Below, one piece after another: positions 47,421 through 56,171 of a stretch of DNA of 64,000 nucleotides. The notes under the pieces were generated by a model that was not told the DNA's origin, ran no database searches, and saw only the letters and a program-made list of their open reading frames with translations. Positions within the stretch are counted from its first letter, which is position 1. Each line of letters begins with the position of its first letter. Both the position numbers and the translations under genes were made by a program. The stretch comes from Streptomyces sp. NBC_01341 (lineage in GTDB: Bacteria; Actinomycetota; Actinomycetes; Streptomycetales; Streptomycetaceae), in NCBI RefSeq assembly GCF_035946055.1, contig NZ_CP108364.1, forward strand, positions 2,976,001-3,040,000, given 5' to 3'.

Positions 47421-48809
47421 TCAGTCCGTGACGTCGATGGGGCAGGGGTTGGTCTCCACGCCGGCCGCGGTGATCACCTGCACCTCGACGGTGCCGGGTT
47501 CGACCTCCACGGGCACGGGCACGGTGAGCACCGTGTCCGACGGGTTGGCGAAGCCGCCGGTGACCGGGATCAGCGGTACGTGGACGTGGACGCGCCCGAT
47601 CCTGACCACCACGCGCGCCAGCCGGTCGGGGCTGCCGGCACCGGGCGGGACGAACCCCGCGCCGCGGATCTCGATGTCGTCGCCGGTGCGGATCGGGGCG
47701 TCGAGGTCCCCGGCCTCCCTGGCACGGACGACCGACAGGATGACCGGCCGGCCGCCCTCGGCGTACTTCCCGGCGAAGTACGTCGCCGCGGAGACGGCCA
47801 CCAGGACCGCGAGGCCCCACGGGAGGTCGGGCAGCTGCTCGGGGCGGCGGGCCAGCCGGACCGCGGCGAACAGCACGGCGACGGCGCTGACCAGCACGTA
47901 CTGCACATCGGTGAAGCTGCCGCGGCCGGAGTCGTCCGTCAGCAGATCAGCGGCGCGGGGCCGGTCGGCCCGCAGCTTCTGCAGCCGCTGGGCCAGCACC
48001 CGCACGGTCACCACCCGGCGCACGAGGACCGCGACGGCGCAGACCAGCGCGAGGACGGTCAGCACACCGGCCGAGCGGACCAGGTCCAGGCCCTCGATGA
48101 GCGCGTCGCGGTCGGCGTGCCCGGACGCACCGGCGAGCTGGAGCGCGAGGACGAGCACGGCGAAGACGGCGAGCAGCACCCAGGAGGCGGCGACCGTGCG
48201 GGAGGTGGAGAGCCGGTTGTCCTCACCGATGAGCGGGGCCAGGAGGCCGCCGCGGGCCCGGTGGACGCGGGCAGCACCGGTGAGCAGGCCGGCGGTGACG
48301 AGGGCCGCGATCAGCCCGGCGGTTCGGGCGGTGGACCAGCCGGCGCCGATGGCCGTGGCGGCCTCGGCGACGACCAGCAGGACGACACCGCCCCAGACGA
48401 CGACGAGCGTGCGCGTCCACAGTGCGTGGAGCCAGGCGTCGCCCGCCTCACGACTGCGTTCGGCGACGGCGCGTGCCGACTCGGTCAGCTCGTCCGAGAT
48501 CCATTGGCGGGACGCCGAGACGGACTGGGCGACCCCGGCGGGCAGGCCCTGACCTGCGGCCAGTTCGTCCCGTTTCGTGAGGAAGGCGGCCACCGCGCGG
48601 CGGTGTCCTGTGTTCGCTCCGTGCGGGCAGTCGCCGCACGTACAGCCACCGCCGTGCGTGCTGCTCGCCCTCGCCTCGTCCAACGCCACGGAGAACGCCG
48701 CCCTTTCCCGCCCTGGTACAACCAACTCGCCTGTGATTTCTGCGAATTGTGCCGTACGGAGCGGGCCCGTCCCACATCGGGGCGGGCTGCGCGTACATGT
48801 CGTCCACAT
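47421..48809 (-). CDS. Polytopic membrane protein with N-terminal Cys cluster and C-terminal beta domain
   Basis: Up to 462 residues. The N terminus contains a Cys/His cluster (GGGCTCGDCPHGANTGHRRA, about 53-72) that could bind zinc. About seven hydrophobic helices follow (for example TLVVVWGGVVLLVVAEAATA), then a C-terminal beta-type domain (DDIEIRGAGFVPPGAGSPDR ... VEVEPGTVEVQVI) like an IPT/Ig fold. The start is uncertain: the first 25 residues from 48809 have poor codon bias, and a later TTG or GTG near 48735-48690 is possible. Function unknown. Confidence 0.7.
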   Translation of the reverse strand: MWTTCTRSPPRCGTGPLRTAQFAEITGELVVPGRERAAFSVALDEARASSTHGGGCTCGDCPHGANTGHRRAVAAFLTKRDELAAGQGLPAGVAQSVSASRQWISDELTESARAVAERSREAGDAWLHALWTRTLVVVWGGVVLLVVAEAATAIGAGWSTARTAGLIAALVTAGLLTGAARVHRARGGLLAPLIGEDNRLSTSRTVAASWVLLAVFAVLVLALQLAGASGHADRDALIEGLDLVRSAGVLTVLALVCAVAVLVRRVVTVRVLAQRLQKLRADRPRAADLLTDDSGRGSFTDVQYVLVSAVAVLFAAVRLARRPEQLPDLPWGLAVLVAVSAATYFAGKYAEGGRPVILSVVRAREAGDLDAPIRTGDDIEIRGAGFVPPGAGSPDRLARVVVRIGRVHVHVPLIPVTGGFANPSDTVLTVPVPVEVEPGTVEVQVITAAGVETNPCPIDVTD

Positions 48810-49006
48810 GTGCGAATGTCAGGAGCCGAGGACGAGGTACGCGAGACCTGGCGTGCCTCGGTACCCCCCCCTTAGTAGCCGGTGCGCCGGGCGTCCACGA
48901 CGTCGCTCACCCCGGCGTGCAGGGGATGGCCCGGGTTGGCGGACGCCGGGGGCGGGGGCGCACGCGGGACGCACCATTCCACGGGTACCGGAGCTCTACC
49001 ACTGAA

Positions 49007-49615
49007 TCAGCGGGGGCGGCGCCGGTGGACGGCTGTGAGGTCGATATCAAGGGGAAAGGGCACGTCGAGCTTGAGGGTGTTGTGGTAAATACCCGTTGCG
49101 GTGTATGCCCTGAGAGCCGGATCGAGCTCGTACACGTACACGACGGGCAGACCGTCGGCACCCTGCTCGACCCGCCAGAAGTGCATGACACCGGCCGCAG
49201 CGTACTTCCGGGGTTTGGCGTCCCTGTCCCTGACCGCAGACTCCTCCGACACGACCTCCACGGCCAGAAGGACGTCCTCCGGTCGCAGGCACGTCTCCCT
49301 GGGGCCTGTATCGGCGTCCGCCGGGACCACGAGCACGTCCGGCTCGGGGCGGTTCCGGCTGTCCAGCCTGATGCTGAACTCGCGAAAGACATCGAGTTCA
49401 TCCGGCGCCTGGTCGAGGAGACAGTTCTCCAGCAGACGCATGGTCCGCATGTGAAACGTGGTCTGCGGACTCACGAAGACGAGACTCCCGTCAATCAGCT
49501 CGGTGTGCCGCGGCAGGTCCGGAAGCCGATCGAGATCCTCCGCCACCCAGCCCTGGGGCGGGGGCACGGGGTAGTGGTAGTGCTCGGTCAGTTCGTCGTC
49601 GGGTGCGGCACTCAT
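49007..49615 (-). CDS. Uma2 family (DUF820) PD-(D/E)XK-like protein
   Basis: The 202-residue protein has the Uma2 restriction-endonuclease-like core: RPEPDVLVVPADAD, then LLAVEVVSEESAVRDRDAK (the E-x-V strand) and KPRKYAAAGVMHFW. Members are very numerous in Streptomyces and cyanobacteria; activity is generally unproved. The ATG at 49615 is preferred to 49627 because GGGAG lies about seven bases before it. No transposase or toxin gene is adjacent. Confidence 0.9.
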   Translation of the reverse strand: MSAAPDDELTEHYHYPVPPPQGWVAEDLDRLPDLPRHTELIDGSLVFVSPQTTFHMRTMRLLENCLLDQAPDELDVFREFSIRLDSRNRPEPDVLVVPADADTGPRETCLRPEDVLLAVEVVSEESAVRDRDAKPRKYAAAGVMHFWRVEQGADGLPVVYVYELDPALRAYTATGIYHNTLKLDVPFPLDIDLTAVHRRRPR

Positions 49616-49672
49616 GATTGCTCCCATGGGGCTGAGTCTCGTCTCCTCGGCCAGCGTACCCAGTGGGTACGA

Positions 49673-49708
49673 CGCTGCCGCCGCCCAAACGAATGAGCGA
49701 CGGCAGCG
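49673..49708 (-). terminator. Terminator of guaA
   Basis: 8-bp stem CGCTGCCG/CGGCAGCG (49673-49680 with 49701-49708), 24 bases after the guaA stop. A smaller GTACCC-AGT-GGGTAC hairpin lies just beyond it (about 49656-49670). Confidence 0.55.
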
Positions 49709-49731
49709 GCACTGACCTCAGGGTGTGGGGG

Positions 49732-51318
49732 TCACTCCCACTCGATCGTCCCCGGCGGCTTGCTCGTCACGTCGAGCACCACACGGTTGACCTCGGCGAC
49801 CTCGTTGGTGATGCGGGTGGAGATCTTCGCCAGCGTCTCGTACGGCAGGCGCGACCAGTCGGCCGTCATGGCGTCCTCGGAGGAGACCGGACGCAGCACG
49901 ATCGGGTGGCCGTAGGTGCGGCCGTCGCCCTGGACACCGACGCTCCGGACGTCCGCGAGCAGGACCACGGGGCACTGCCAGATGTCACGGTCCAGGCCGG
50001 CCGCGGTCAGCTCCTCGCGGGCGATGGCGTCGGCCTCGCGCAGCAGGTCGAGCCGCTCCTTGGTGACGTCACCGACGATACGGATCCCGAGGCCGGGGCC
50101 GGGGAACGGCTGCCGCTGGACGATCTCCTCCGGCAGGCCGAGCTCCTGGCCGACCATCCGGACCTCGTCCTTGAACAGCTGGCGCAGCGGCTCGACGAGC
50201 TGGAACTCGATGTCGTCCGGGAGCCCGCCCACGTTGTGGTGGGACTTGATGTTGGCGGTGCCGGTGCCGCCGCCGGACTCGACGACGTCCGGGTACAGGG
50301 TGCCCTGGACGAGGAAGGCGACCTCGGGGCCGTCCTCCTGGAGGATCTCCAGCTGGGCCTGCTCGAAGACGCGGATGAACTCGCGGCCGATGATCTTCCG
50401 CTTCTGCTCCGGGTCGGACACACCGGCCAGGGCGTCGAGGAAGCGCTTCTCCGCGTCGACGACCTTCAGCTTCGCGCCGGTCGCGGCGACGAAGTCCTTC
50501 TCGACCTGCTCGGTCTCGCCCTTGCGCATCAGGCCGTGGTCGACGTACACGCAGGTGAGCTGGGAGCCGATGGCCTTCTGGACGAGGGCCGCGGCGACCG
50601 CGGAGTCCACACCGCCGGAGAGGCCGCAGATGGCGCGCTTGTCGCCGACCTGCTCGCGGATCAGGGCGATCTGCTCCTCGACGACGTTGGTGGTCGTCCA
50701 GGTCGGCTCGATGCCCGCACCGCGGTAGAGGAAGTGCTCCAGCACCTGCTGGCCGTAGGTCGAGTGCATGACCTCCGGGTGGTACTGGACGCCGTACAGC
50801 TTCTTCTCGTCGTTCTCGAAGGCGGCGACCGGCACGACGTCCGTGGACGCGGTGACGGTGAAGCCCTCGGGGGCGGCCGAGCAGGCGTCGCCGTGCGACA
50901 TCCACACCGGCTGCTCGGCGGGCGTGCCCTCGAAGAGGGTGGAGCCGGCCTTGGAGACCGTCAGCGGGGTGCGGCCGTACTCGCGCGCACCGTTGTCGTC
51001 GACCGTGCCGCCGAGGGTGGTGGCCATCAGCTGGAAGCCGTAGCACATGCCGAAGACCGGGATCCCGGCCTCGAAGAGCGAGCGGTCGATGCCGGGCGCG
51101 CCCTCCGCGTACACCGACGACGGACCACCGGACAGGATGATCGCCCGGGGGTTCCTGGCCAGCATCTCCGCGACCGGCATCGTGGACGGGACGATCTCGC
51201 TGTAGACCCGGGCCTCACGGACACGGCGGGCGATGAGCTGGGCGTACTGGGCGCCGAAGTCGACAACCAGGACGACGTCGGTCGCGGTGTCGGGGGCGGC
51301 GGGGGGTGCTGCTGGCAC
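49732..51318 (-). CDS. guaA: GMP synthase (glutamine-hydrolysing)
   Basis: Converts XMP to GMP. The 528-residue protein has a class I glutamine amidotransferase domain (C92 in [11 protein letters not shown]) and the ATP pyrophosphatase domain ([15 protein letters not shown]) followed by the dimerisation domain ([17 protein letters not shown]). The GTG at 51318 has GGAAGG about seven bases upstream; the longer frame to 51456 overlaps the opposite leader peptide and lacks similarity. Divergent from the chorismate mutase leader. Confidence 0.96.
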   Translation of the reverse strand: MPAAPPAAPDTATDVVLVVDFGAQYAQLIARRVREARVYSEIVPSTMPVAEMLARNPRAIILSGGPSSVYAEGAPGIDRSLFEAGIPVFGMCYGFQLMATTLGGTVDDNGAREYGRTPLTVSKAGSTLFEGTPAEQPVWMSHGDACSAAPEGFTVTASTDVVPVAAFENDEKKLYGVQYHPEVMHSTYGQQVLEHFLYRGAGIEPTWTTTNVVEEQIALIREQVGDKRAICGLSGGVDSAVAAALVQKAIGSQLTCVYVDHGLMRKGETEQVEKDFVAATGAKLKVVDAEKRFLDALAGVSDPEQKRKIIGREFIRVFEQAQLEILQEDGPEVAFLVQGTLYPDVVESGGGTGTANIKSHHNVGGLPDDIEFQLVEPLRQLFKDEVRMVGQELGLPEEIVQRQPFPGPGLGIRIVGDVTKERLDLLREADAIAREELTAAGLDRDIWQCPVVLLADVRSVGVQGDGRTYGHPIVLRPVSSEDAMTADWSRLPYETLAKISTRITNEVAEVNRVVLDVTSKPPGTIEWE

Positions 51319-51454
51319 GGGGCGGCCTTCCGGCGGTGGAGAGGGGGTCGGTCCTCCCAATTCTACCGGCCGTGGAACACCGCCCCGCCGGGCTCCCGTC
51401 TCACCATCCGGGCCCGGCGTGAGCCCGGTCTCCGCCGGGGTCCATACTGAGGCC

Positions 51455-51526
51455 ATGCGTCAGCACACGACCTTCGTCTTTACCTATGGCACCCGGCCCG
51501 CCGGCTGCCATGGTCGTGCTGCTTGA
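51455..51526 (+). CDS. Putative Phe/Tyr leader peptide of chorismate mutase (23 residues)
   Basis: A short ORF (ATG 51455, stop TGA at 51524) encodes [20 protein letters not shown] and three more residues. Codons 7-11 are TTC GTC TTT ACC TAT; TTT and TAT are rare in this genome. A perfect 17-bp hairpin follows 20 bases after the stop, then the chorismate mutase gene. This is the layout of a ribosome-mediated attenuator responding to Phe and/or Tyr, the end products of the pathway. No strong ribosome-binding site is seen before the ATG. Confidence 0.6.
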   Translation: MRQHTTFVFTYGTRPAGCHGRAA

Positions 51527-51546
51527 GCAACTGACGAGCAAGCTTT

Positions 51547-51583
51547 CCAAGGCGCCCCGGGCCACAGGCCCGGGGCGCCTTGG
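51547..51583 (+). terminator. Attenuator-type hairpin, perfect 17-bp stem
   Basis: 51547-51563 pairs with 51567-51583 around a three-base loop. It lies between the leader peptide and the chorismate mutase start. GGCCCG at 51495-51500, within the leader, can pair with CGGGCC at 51558-51563 and could act as antiterminator. Confidence 0.75.
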
Positions 51584-51631
51584 CGTTCCCGGCCTGCGGA
51601 ACCGGGGCGACGGACCCACCGGGAGTCACGC

Positions 51632-51934
51632 ATGAACAGCACCGCACCCACGAAGACGGCCGCCGAGCGCACCGGCGCTCACACCGACGAGGCCGCGTCC
51701 CTGATCGGGGGCGCCCGGACGCGCATCGACGCACTGGACGACCGGATCATCGGCCTCGTCCAGGAACGGATGGCCGTATCCGCCGTCATCCAGGAGGCCA
51801 GGATCACGTCGGGGGGACGCCGGGTGAACCTCTCCCGGGAGATGGACGTCATCGGCCACTACAGCGACGCCCTGGGCAAGCCGGGCACGGCGCTCGCCAT
51901 GACGCTGCTGGAGCTGTGCCGCGGCCGGGTGTGA
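51632..51934 (+). CDS. Chorismate mutase (AroQ class)
   Basis: A 100-residue all-helical protein with the AroQ pattern: ARTRIDALDDRIIGLVQERM in the long first helix, then AVSAVIQEARI, then the final helix ALAMTLLELCRGRV. It converts chorismate to prephenate at the entry to Phe/Tyr synthesis. The Arg residues and Glu of the active site are present; the usual Lys of E. coli CM is not obvious. The ATG at 51632 has CGGGAG nearby. The attenuator-like leader upstream suggests feedback control by Phe/Tyr. Confidence 0.88.
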   Translation: MNSTAPTKTAAERTGAHTDEAASLIGGARTRIDALDDRIIGLVQERMAVSAVIQEARITSGGRRVNLSREMDVIGHYSDALGKPGTALAMTLLELCRGRV

Positions 51935-52237
51935 CGTCCGGGAGGGCTGTACGGCCGCACCGGCGTTCGGGCCCGGTCTCACCCGTACGGCGCGTGACCG
52001 GCCGCCCGGCGGCTTCGTTGGTCCGTGTGTCCGTGCCAGCCAGGGGCGGCGTCGTCGGAATCCACACGTGGCTCCGCCGGAACGTGTGACGCACCGCTGG
52101 TGCGTCGTGGGACCGCGTTCCGGCGCGCGTGACCGGTCGGCAGGGGACAGCAGCCCGGTCACCGATGTGCGGCCGGCCCCGGGGACGCCCGGGCCCGGCC
52201 GCCCTCGACTTTCGTGCCCGTCCTCCGTGCCGGGCGG
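51935..52237. other. 303-base intergenic region
   Basis: Contains an 8-bp hairpin (52088-52095 with 52099-52106, loop GCT) that may terminate one or both convergent genes. No gene is seen. Confidence 0.5.
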
Positions 52238-53944
52238 TCAGCCCCGCCCGGTCCGGCGCCGGGCCAGGACGAACAGCACCCCGCCCGCGAGCAGCGCACC
52301 CGCCGCCGCGGACGCGGCCGTGCGGGCCGCCGTACCGGTCGAGGCGAGGAGGCCTCCCGTGCCCGTCGACGCGGAACCCGGCACGCCTGGTGCTCCCGCC
52401 GTACCGGTCGGCCCCGACGCGGCCCCGGCACTCGGGGCGCCGGTGGCGGAGCCGGGGGTCTCACCGCCCGCGGCGCCCCCGGTGGTGCCTTCCGGGGAGC
52501 CGCCGGTGCTGCCGCCGGCCGGGTCCCCCGGGTTCAGCACGAGCCGCGCGGTGTTGTCGGAGTCGTCGGGGTCGAAGGGCAGCGAGGGACCGTCGAGCCG
52601 GGTGCCGCGCACGGTGACCGCACCCGAGGCGTCAGGAACCACCTCGTCGATCCGCAGCGCGAACGGGAGCTCGATGTCCGCTCCGTCCCGCACGGTCGCG
52701 GACGAGTCGCAGAAGTAGCGGGGCGCGCCGAGTTGCTTCTCGCGGTGCCGGCCTTCGGCCGTCACCCCCCGGCAGGACTCCGGCTTCCCGGTGACCTCGG
52801 CGCCCTCGGGGACCGTGACGTCGAGAGTGGCGACGGGGTCGCCCGAGCGCAGGTTGCCGATCCAGGCGGGACCGTCGTTGCGGAAGCCGACCCGGGCCGT
52901 CACGGTCTCGCCCGCGGCTCCCTCGGCACCGGCCCCGTACGCCGTGAAGCCGGCCGTGTTCTCGGTGCGGAAGTCGGCTTCCTGCTGGTTGTCACCGGGT
53001 TCGAGGTCCCGGCCCAGGGCGGCCGTCCTCACCTGCCGCACGGTCAGTTCGGGGCCGGTGCCCCGGCCGGAGGGCGCCGGGCGCCGGGCACCACCGTCCT
53101 CGTGGATGCGGTAGACGAAGGTGTCGTCGTAGGCGCGCTCGGTGGCCTCCACGGACAGCGGCACTCCGAGCGTGTAGGTGGCGCCCGGCTCGAAGGAGCC
53201 CTCGACGGAGCACAGCGCGGTGGACCACGCGTAGGCGTTCTGCGGGTCGTCCCCTGCCTCGTCGTCGTAGACGCAGTTGGCGTAGCGCTCGGGGATGTCG
53301 AGGCCGCGCGAGTACATCAGGGTCAGCAGGACCCCGTCTGCGGCGGTCGTGCCCCTGTTGCCGAAGGTGATCGGAGCCGGCTGCACGTCGCCCGGCTCCA
53401 TCCGCTGCTCGAAGGGGAGCCGCTCCATGACGAGGTCGGGGCCGCCGACCGTGACCTCCGTCGTGAACGGCGTGAAGGTGGCTCCCGCCGCCTCGCCCGT
53501 GACCCGGATGACGCCCGAGGCGCCGTCCTCGCTGCCCGGGGCGGCCGTGAGCCCGAAGCCGGCGATCCCGCCGCCTCCCCCGTGCACCCCGTCGTCGCGG
53601 CAGACGGCCGCGCTCCCGGTGATCTCGCAGTCGGCGCGGCTGTCCCGGGCGACGGTGACGTCCGCGATCCCCACGACACCGCTGAGGTCGACGGTGTAGA
53701 CGACGTCACCCTGCAGGCCGTCGCCGTCCGGTGTGCCGACCGTGAGGCCGAGCGGGGTCGTCCGGGGCGCCCCGCTCGCCGGGTAGGGGTGCAGGGCCGT
53801 CTGCGCCGGCCCGCCGAGAGTGAAGACCGGGCCGTCGGCACGCGCCGGGCCGCCCGCGCCGAGCGAGCCGGCCGCGAGCAGTCCGGCGGCGGCGAGACCG
53901 CCGGCCGCACGGCGCAGTGCTGTTCTCGGGGAAAGGCGTGTCAT
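52238..53944 (-). CDS. Secreted cell-wall protein with C-terminal LAXTG sortase signal
   Basis: 568 residues. Twin-arginine-like or Sec signal peptide (ALRRAAGGLAAAGLLAAGSL), then repeated beta domains with paired Cys (DCEITGSAAVCRD; NCVYDDEAGDD ... ALCSVEG; SCRGVTAEG ... RYFCDS). A long Gly/Ser/Thr/Pro/Ala wall-spanning linker leads to LASTG, a hydrophobic helix and RRRTGRG, the sortase sorting signal of the LAXTG type used by Streptomyces class E sortases. The protein should be attached to peptidoglycan at the surface; ligand unknown. No sortase gene is in the window. Confidence 0.88.
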   Translation of the reverse strand: MTRLSPRTALRRAAGGLAAAGLLAAGSLGAGGPARADGPVFTLGGPAQTALHPYPASGAPRTTPLGLTVGTPDGDGLQGDVVYTVDLSGVVGIADVTVARDSRADCEITGSAAVCRDDGVHGGGGGIAGFGLTAAPGSEDGASGVIRVTGEAAGATFTPFTTEVTVGGPDLVMERLPFEQRMEPGDVQPAPITFGNRGTTAADGVLLTLMYSRGLDIPERYANCVYDDEAGDDPQNAYAWSTALCSVEGSFEPGATYTLGVPLSVEATERAYDDTFVYRIHEDGGARRPAPSGRGTGPELTVRQVRTAALGRDLEPGDNQQEADFRTENTAGFTAYGAGAEGAAGETVTARVGFRNDGPAWIGNLRSGDPVATLDVTVPEGAEVTGKPESCRGVTAEGRHREKQLGAPRYFCDSSATVRDGADIELPFALRIDEVVPDASGAVTVRGTRLDGPSLPFDPDDSDNTARLVLNPGDPAGGSTGGSPEGTTGGAAGGETPGSATGAPSAGAASGPTGTAGAPGVPGSASTGTGGLLASTGTAARTAASAAAGALLAGGVLFVLARRRTGRG

Positions 53945-54286
53945 CGCGGACCTCTGGACTCGGCGGAGCGGTGCGACTGCTGTGACTACGACCACGTCGC
54001 GCCGCCGGGAGTTGCCTGGAACACGATCACGAATTGAGCACGACCCCCGGGTGTGACGAGCGCCACATGAAGATGTGGTGAAGCCGGGGGCAACCGTTAT
54101 CCGGACTCGCGGGTCATGCATGGCGAACACACCGGCACGTCCCGTGCACGCCGGCGAGGAGGCTCTTCCTCCTTCCGGGCCGGGCACGACGTGCGTTCCG
54201 CGCCGCCGTCGCACGGCGCGCGCCACCGGTAGGTACGTTCAGGGGCTGCACTCGGAGGGGGGTGCAGCCCCTTGGCGTTCCCGGGC
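53945..54286. other. 342-base intergenic region
   Basis: The right end holds the GMC oxidoreductase terminator. The left end is the promoter region of the LAXTG gene. Nothing else was recognised. Confidence 0.5.
54241..54272 (-). terminator. Terminator of the gabD2-GMC operon
   Basis: Perfect 11-bp stem AGGGGCTGCAC/GTGCAGCCCCT (54241-54251 with 54262-54272), 15 bases after the GMC stop. Confidence 0.8.
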
Positions 54287-56125
54287 TCACGCCTCTTCGG
54301 CAGCTGCCTTCGGCGGTATGGCGGGTATCGCGAGGAACGGCAGCTTCAGCGCGCCGAACGCCTTCTCGGGCACGGCCGGCGCCACCGGCTCGACCGCCGT
54401 CAGCCGCTGGTACGCCTCGCCCTGTGCGGGACGCGGGTCCGCCTCCCCCTTGTTGGGCCAGAAGGACATCGCGCGCTCGGCCTGCGCGGTGATGGTCAGC
54501 GACGGGTTGACGCCGAGGTTCGCGGAGACCGCGGAGCCGTCGACCACGGAGATCCCGGGGTGGCCGTACAGCCGGTGGTAGGGGTCGATGACGCCCTCGT
54601 CGGGGCCGGCACCGATCGCGCAGCCGCCGAGGAAGTGCGCGGTGAGCGGGGTGCCCATGAGTTCGCCCACGTTCGATCCGGCGAAGCCGTTGATCTCCTG
54701 GGCGAGCAGCGTCGCCCCCTGGGTCGCCTCGGCTATCTGCGTCGGGTTGGGCGCCCCGTGCCCCTGGCGGGCGGTGAGCAGTCCCTTGCCGACGCCTCCG
54801 GGTTTCCGGTACGCGATCAGCGAGTTGTCCAGCGACTGCATGACGAGGCCGATGATCGTCCGCTCCGACCAGCGCCGGTTGGACAGCGAGCGCAACATCA
54901 GCAGCGGGTGCCTGGCCACACTGCCGAACCAGCTCAGCACCCGGTGCGTGCCGTAGGGAACCTGGAGGATGGTCAGCGCCCCCATGGCGTTCGAGCCCTT
55001 GCCGTAGCGCACCGGTTCGATGTGGGTGTTCTCGTCGGGGTGGATCGACGAGGTGATGGCCACCCCCTTGGTGAAGTCGGCCTTGGCGGTGCCGTGCTTG
55101 CGCCGGTAGCGGCGGTCACTGGTCTGCGCGCCCACCAGGCCCTCGGAGTTGGTACGGGTGAGCTCGCCGAGCCGGTCGGAGAGCCGCGGCAGCAGTCCCT
55201 CGTCCTTCATCCGGTGCAGCAGGGTCTGCGTGCCGTACGTCCCCGCCGCGACGATCACCCTGCGGGCCCGCAGCACGGTCGGCGGCGCCTTGCGGCGCCG
55301 GTTCGTCGGCACGGTCGACACCCGGTAGCCGCCGTCCGGGGCGTCGGTGACCGCGACGACGGAGGTCATCGGGTGGATGACCGCGCCGGCTTTCTCGGCC
55401 AGGTAGAGGTAGTTCTCGTTGAGGGTGTTCTTCGCGCCGTGGCGGCAGCCCGTCATGCACTCGCCGCACTCGGAGCACGCCTTGCGGGCGGGGCCGGCGC
55501 CGCCGAAGTACGGGTCGGCGACCTCTCCCCCGGGCTTCGCGCGCACGGACCCGTCGGCGTCCTGTCCGTCCCCGAAGAACACGCCCACCGGGGCGAGGTG
55601 GAAGCTGTCGCCGACACCCATGGTCTCGGCGACGGCCTTGAGGTGGACGTCGGCCGGGGTCATGCTCGGGTTGAGGCGCACGCCGAGCATCCGCTTCGCC
55701 TGGTCGTAGTACGGCGCGAGCTCCGCCTTCCAGTCGGTGATACCGGCCCACTGGCGGTCCTCGAAGAACGGCGCCGGCGGCACGTAGAGCGTGTTCGCGT
55801 AGTTCAGCGAGCCTCCGCCGACGCCCGCGCCGGCCAGCACCATCACCTTGCCCAGCAGGTGCACACGCTGGATTCCGAACAGACCGAGGGCCGGTGCCCA
55901 CAGGTAGTTCCTGATGTCCCAGGAGTTCTTGGGGAGCGTCGCCGGGGTGAAGCGGCGACCTGCTTCCAGGACGCCGACGCGGTACCCCTTCTCGCTCAGC
56001 CGGAGGGCCGAGACCGCGCCGCCGAAGCCCGAGCCGACGACGAGCACGTCGTAGTCGTACGCGTCGTCGTCCGCCGCCTGAGCGGCCGGTCCGGCCTGGT
56101 TCTGGGCAGGGCTGTCCTGGGACAT
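54287..56125 (-). CDS. GMC family FAD-dependent oxidoreductase
   Basis: The 612-residue flavoprotein has the FAD loop G31-S-G-F-G-G36 (VLVVGSGFGG), the GMC motif VLAGAGVGGGSLNYANTLYV and a C-terminal GMC half (AHFLGGCAIG ... DPYHRLYGHPGISVVDGS). A Cys-rich insert (ACSECGECMTGCRHGAKNTL) resembles ferredoxin-like or structural Cys clusters found in cholesterol-oxidase-like GMC members. Oxidises an alcohol or sterol of unknown identity. It follows the gabD2 gene by 46 bases, so alcohol and aldehyde oxidation may be successive. Confidence 0.92.
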   Translation of the reverse strand: MSQDSPAQNQAGPAAQAADDDAYDYDVLVVGSGFGGAVSALRLSEKGYRVGVLEAGRRFTPATLPKNSWDIRNYLWAPALGLFGIQRVHLLGKVMVLAGAGVGGGSLNYANTLYVPPAPFFEDRQWAGITDWKAELAPYYDQAKRMLGVRLNPSMTPADVHLKAVAETMGVGDSFHLAPVGVFFGDGQDADGSVRAKPGGEVADPYFGGAGPARKACSECGECMTGCRHGAKNTLNENYLYLAEKAGAVIHPMTSVVAVTDAPDGGYRVSTVPTNRRRKAPPTVLRARRVIVAAGTYGTQTLLHRMKDEGLLPRLSDRLGELTRTNSEGLVGAQTSDRRYRRKHGTAKADFTKGVAITSSIHPDENTHIEPVRYGKGSNAMGALTILQVPYGTHRVLSWFGSVARHPLLMLRSLSNRRWSERTIIGLVMQSLDNSLIAYRKPGGVGKGLLTARQGHGAPNPTQIAEATQGATLLAQEINGFAGSNVGELMGTPLTAHFLGGCAIGAGPDEGVIDPYHRLYGHPGISVVDGSAVSANLGVNPSLTITAQAERAMSFWPNKGEADPRPAQGEAYQRLTAVEPVAPAVPEKAFGALKLPFLAIPAIPPKAAAEEA

Positions 56126-56171
56126 GGCTCTCCTCGGTACGGAAAGGCGGGAATCGGGGTCGTCGGGCGGG

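Noticed and set aside
49007..49615. Uma2-family gene as part of a mobile or defence island
   Set aside because: Neighbours are housekeeping genes and no other defence or mobility gene is near; Uma2 genes are common singletons in Streptomyces.
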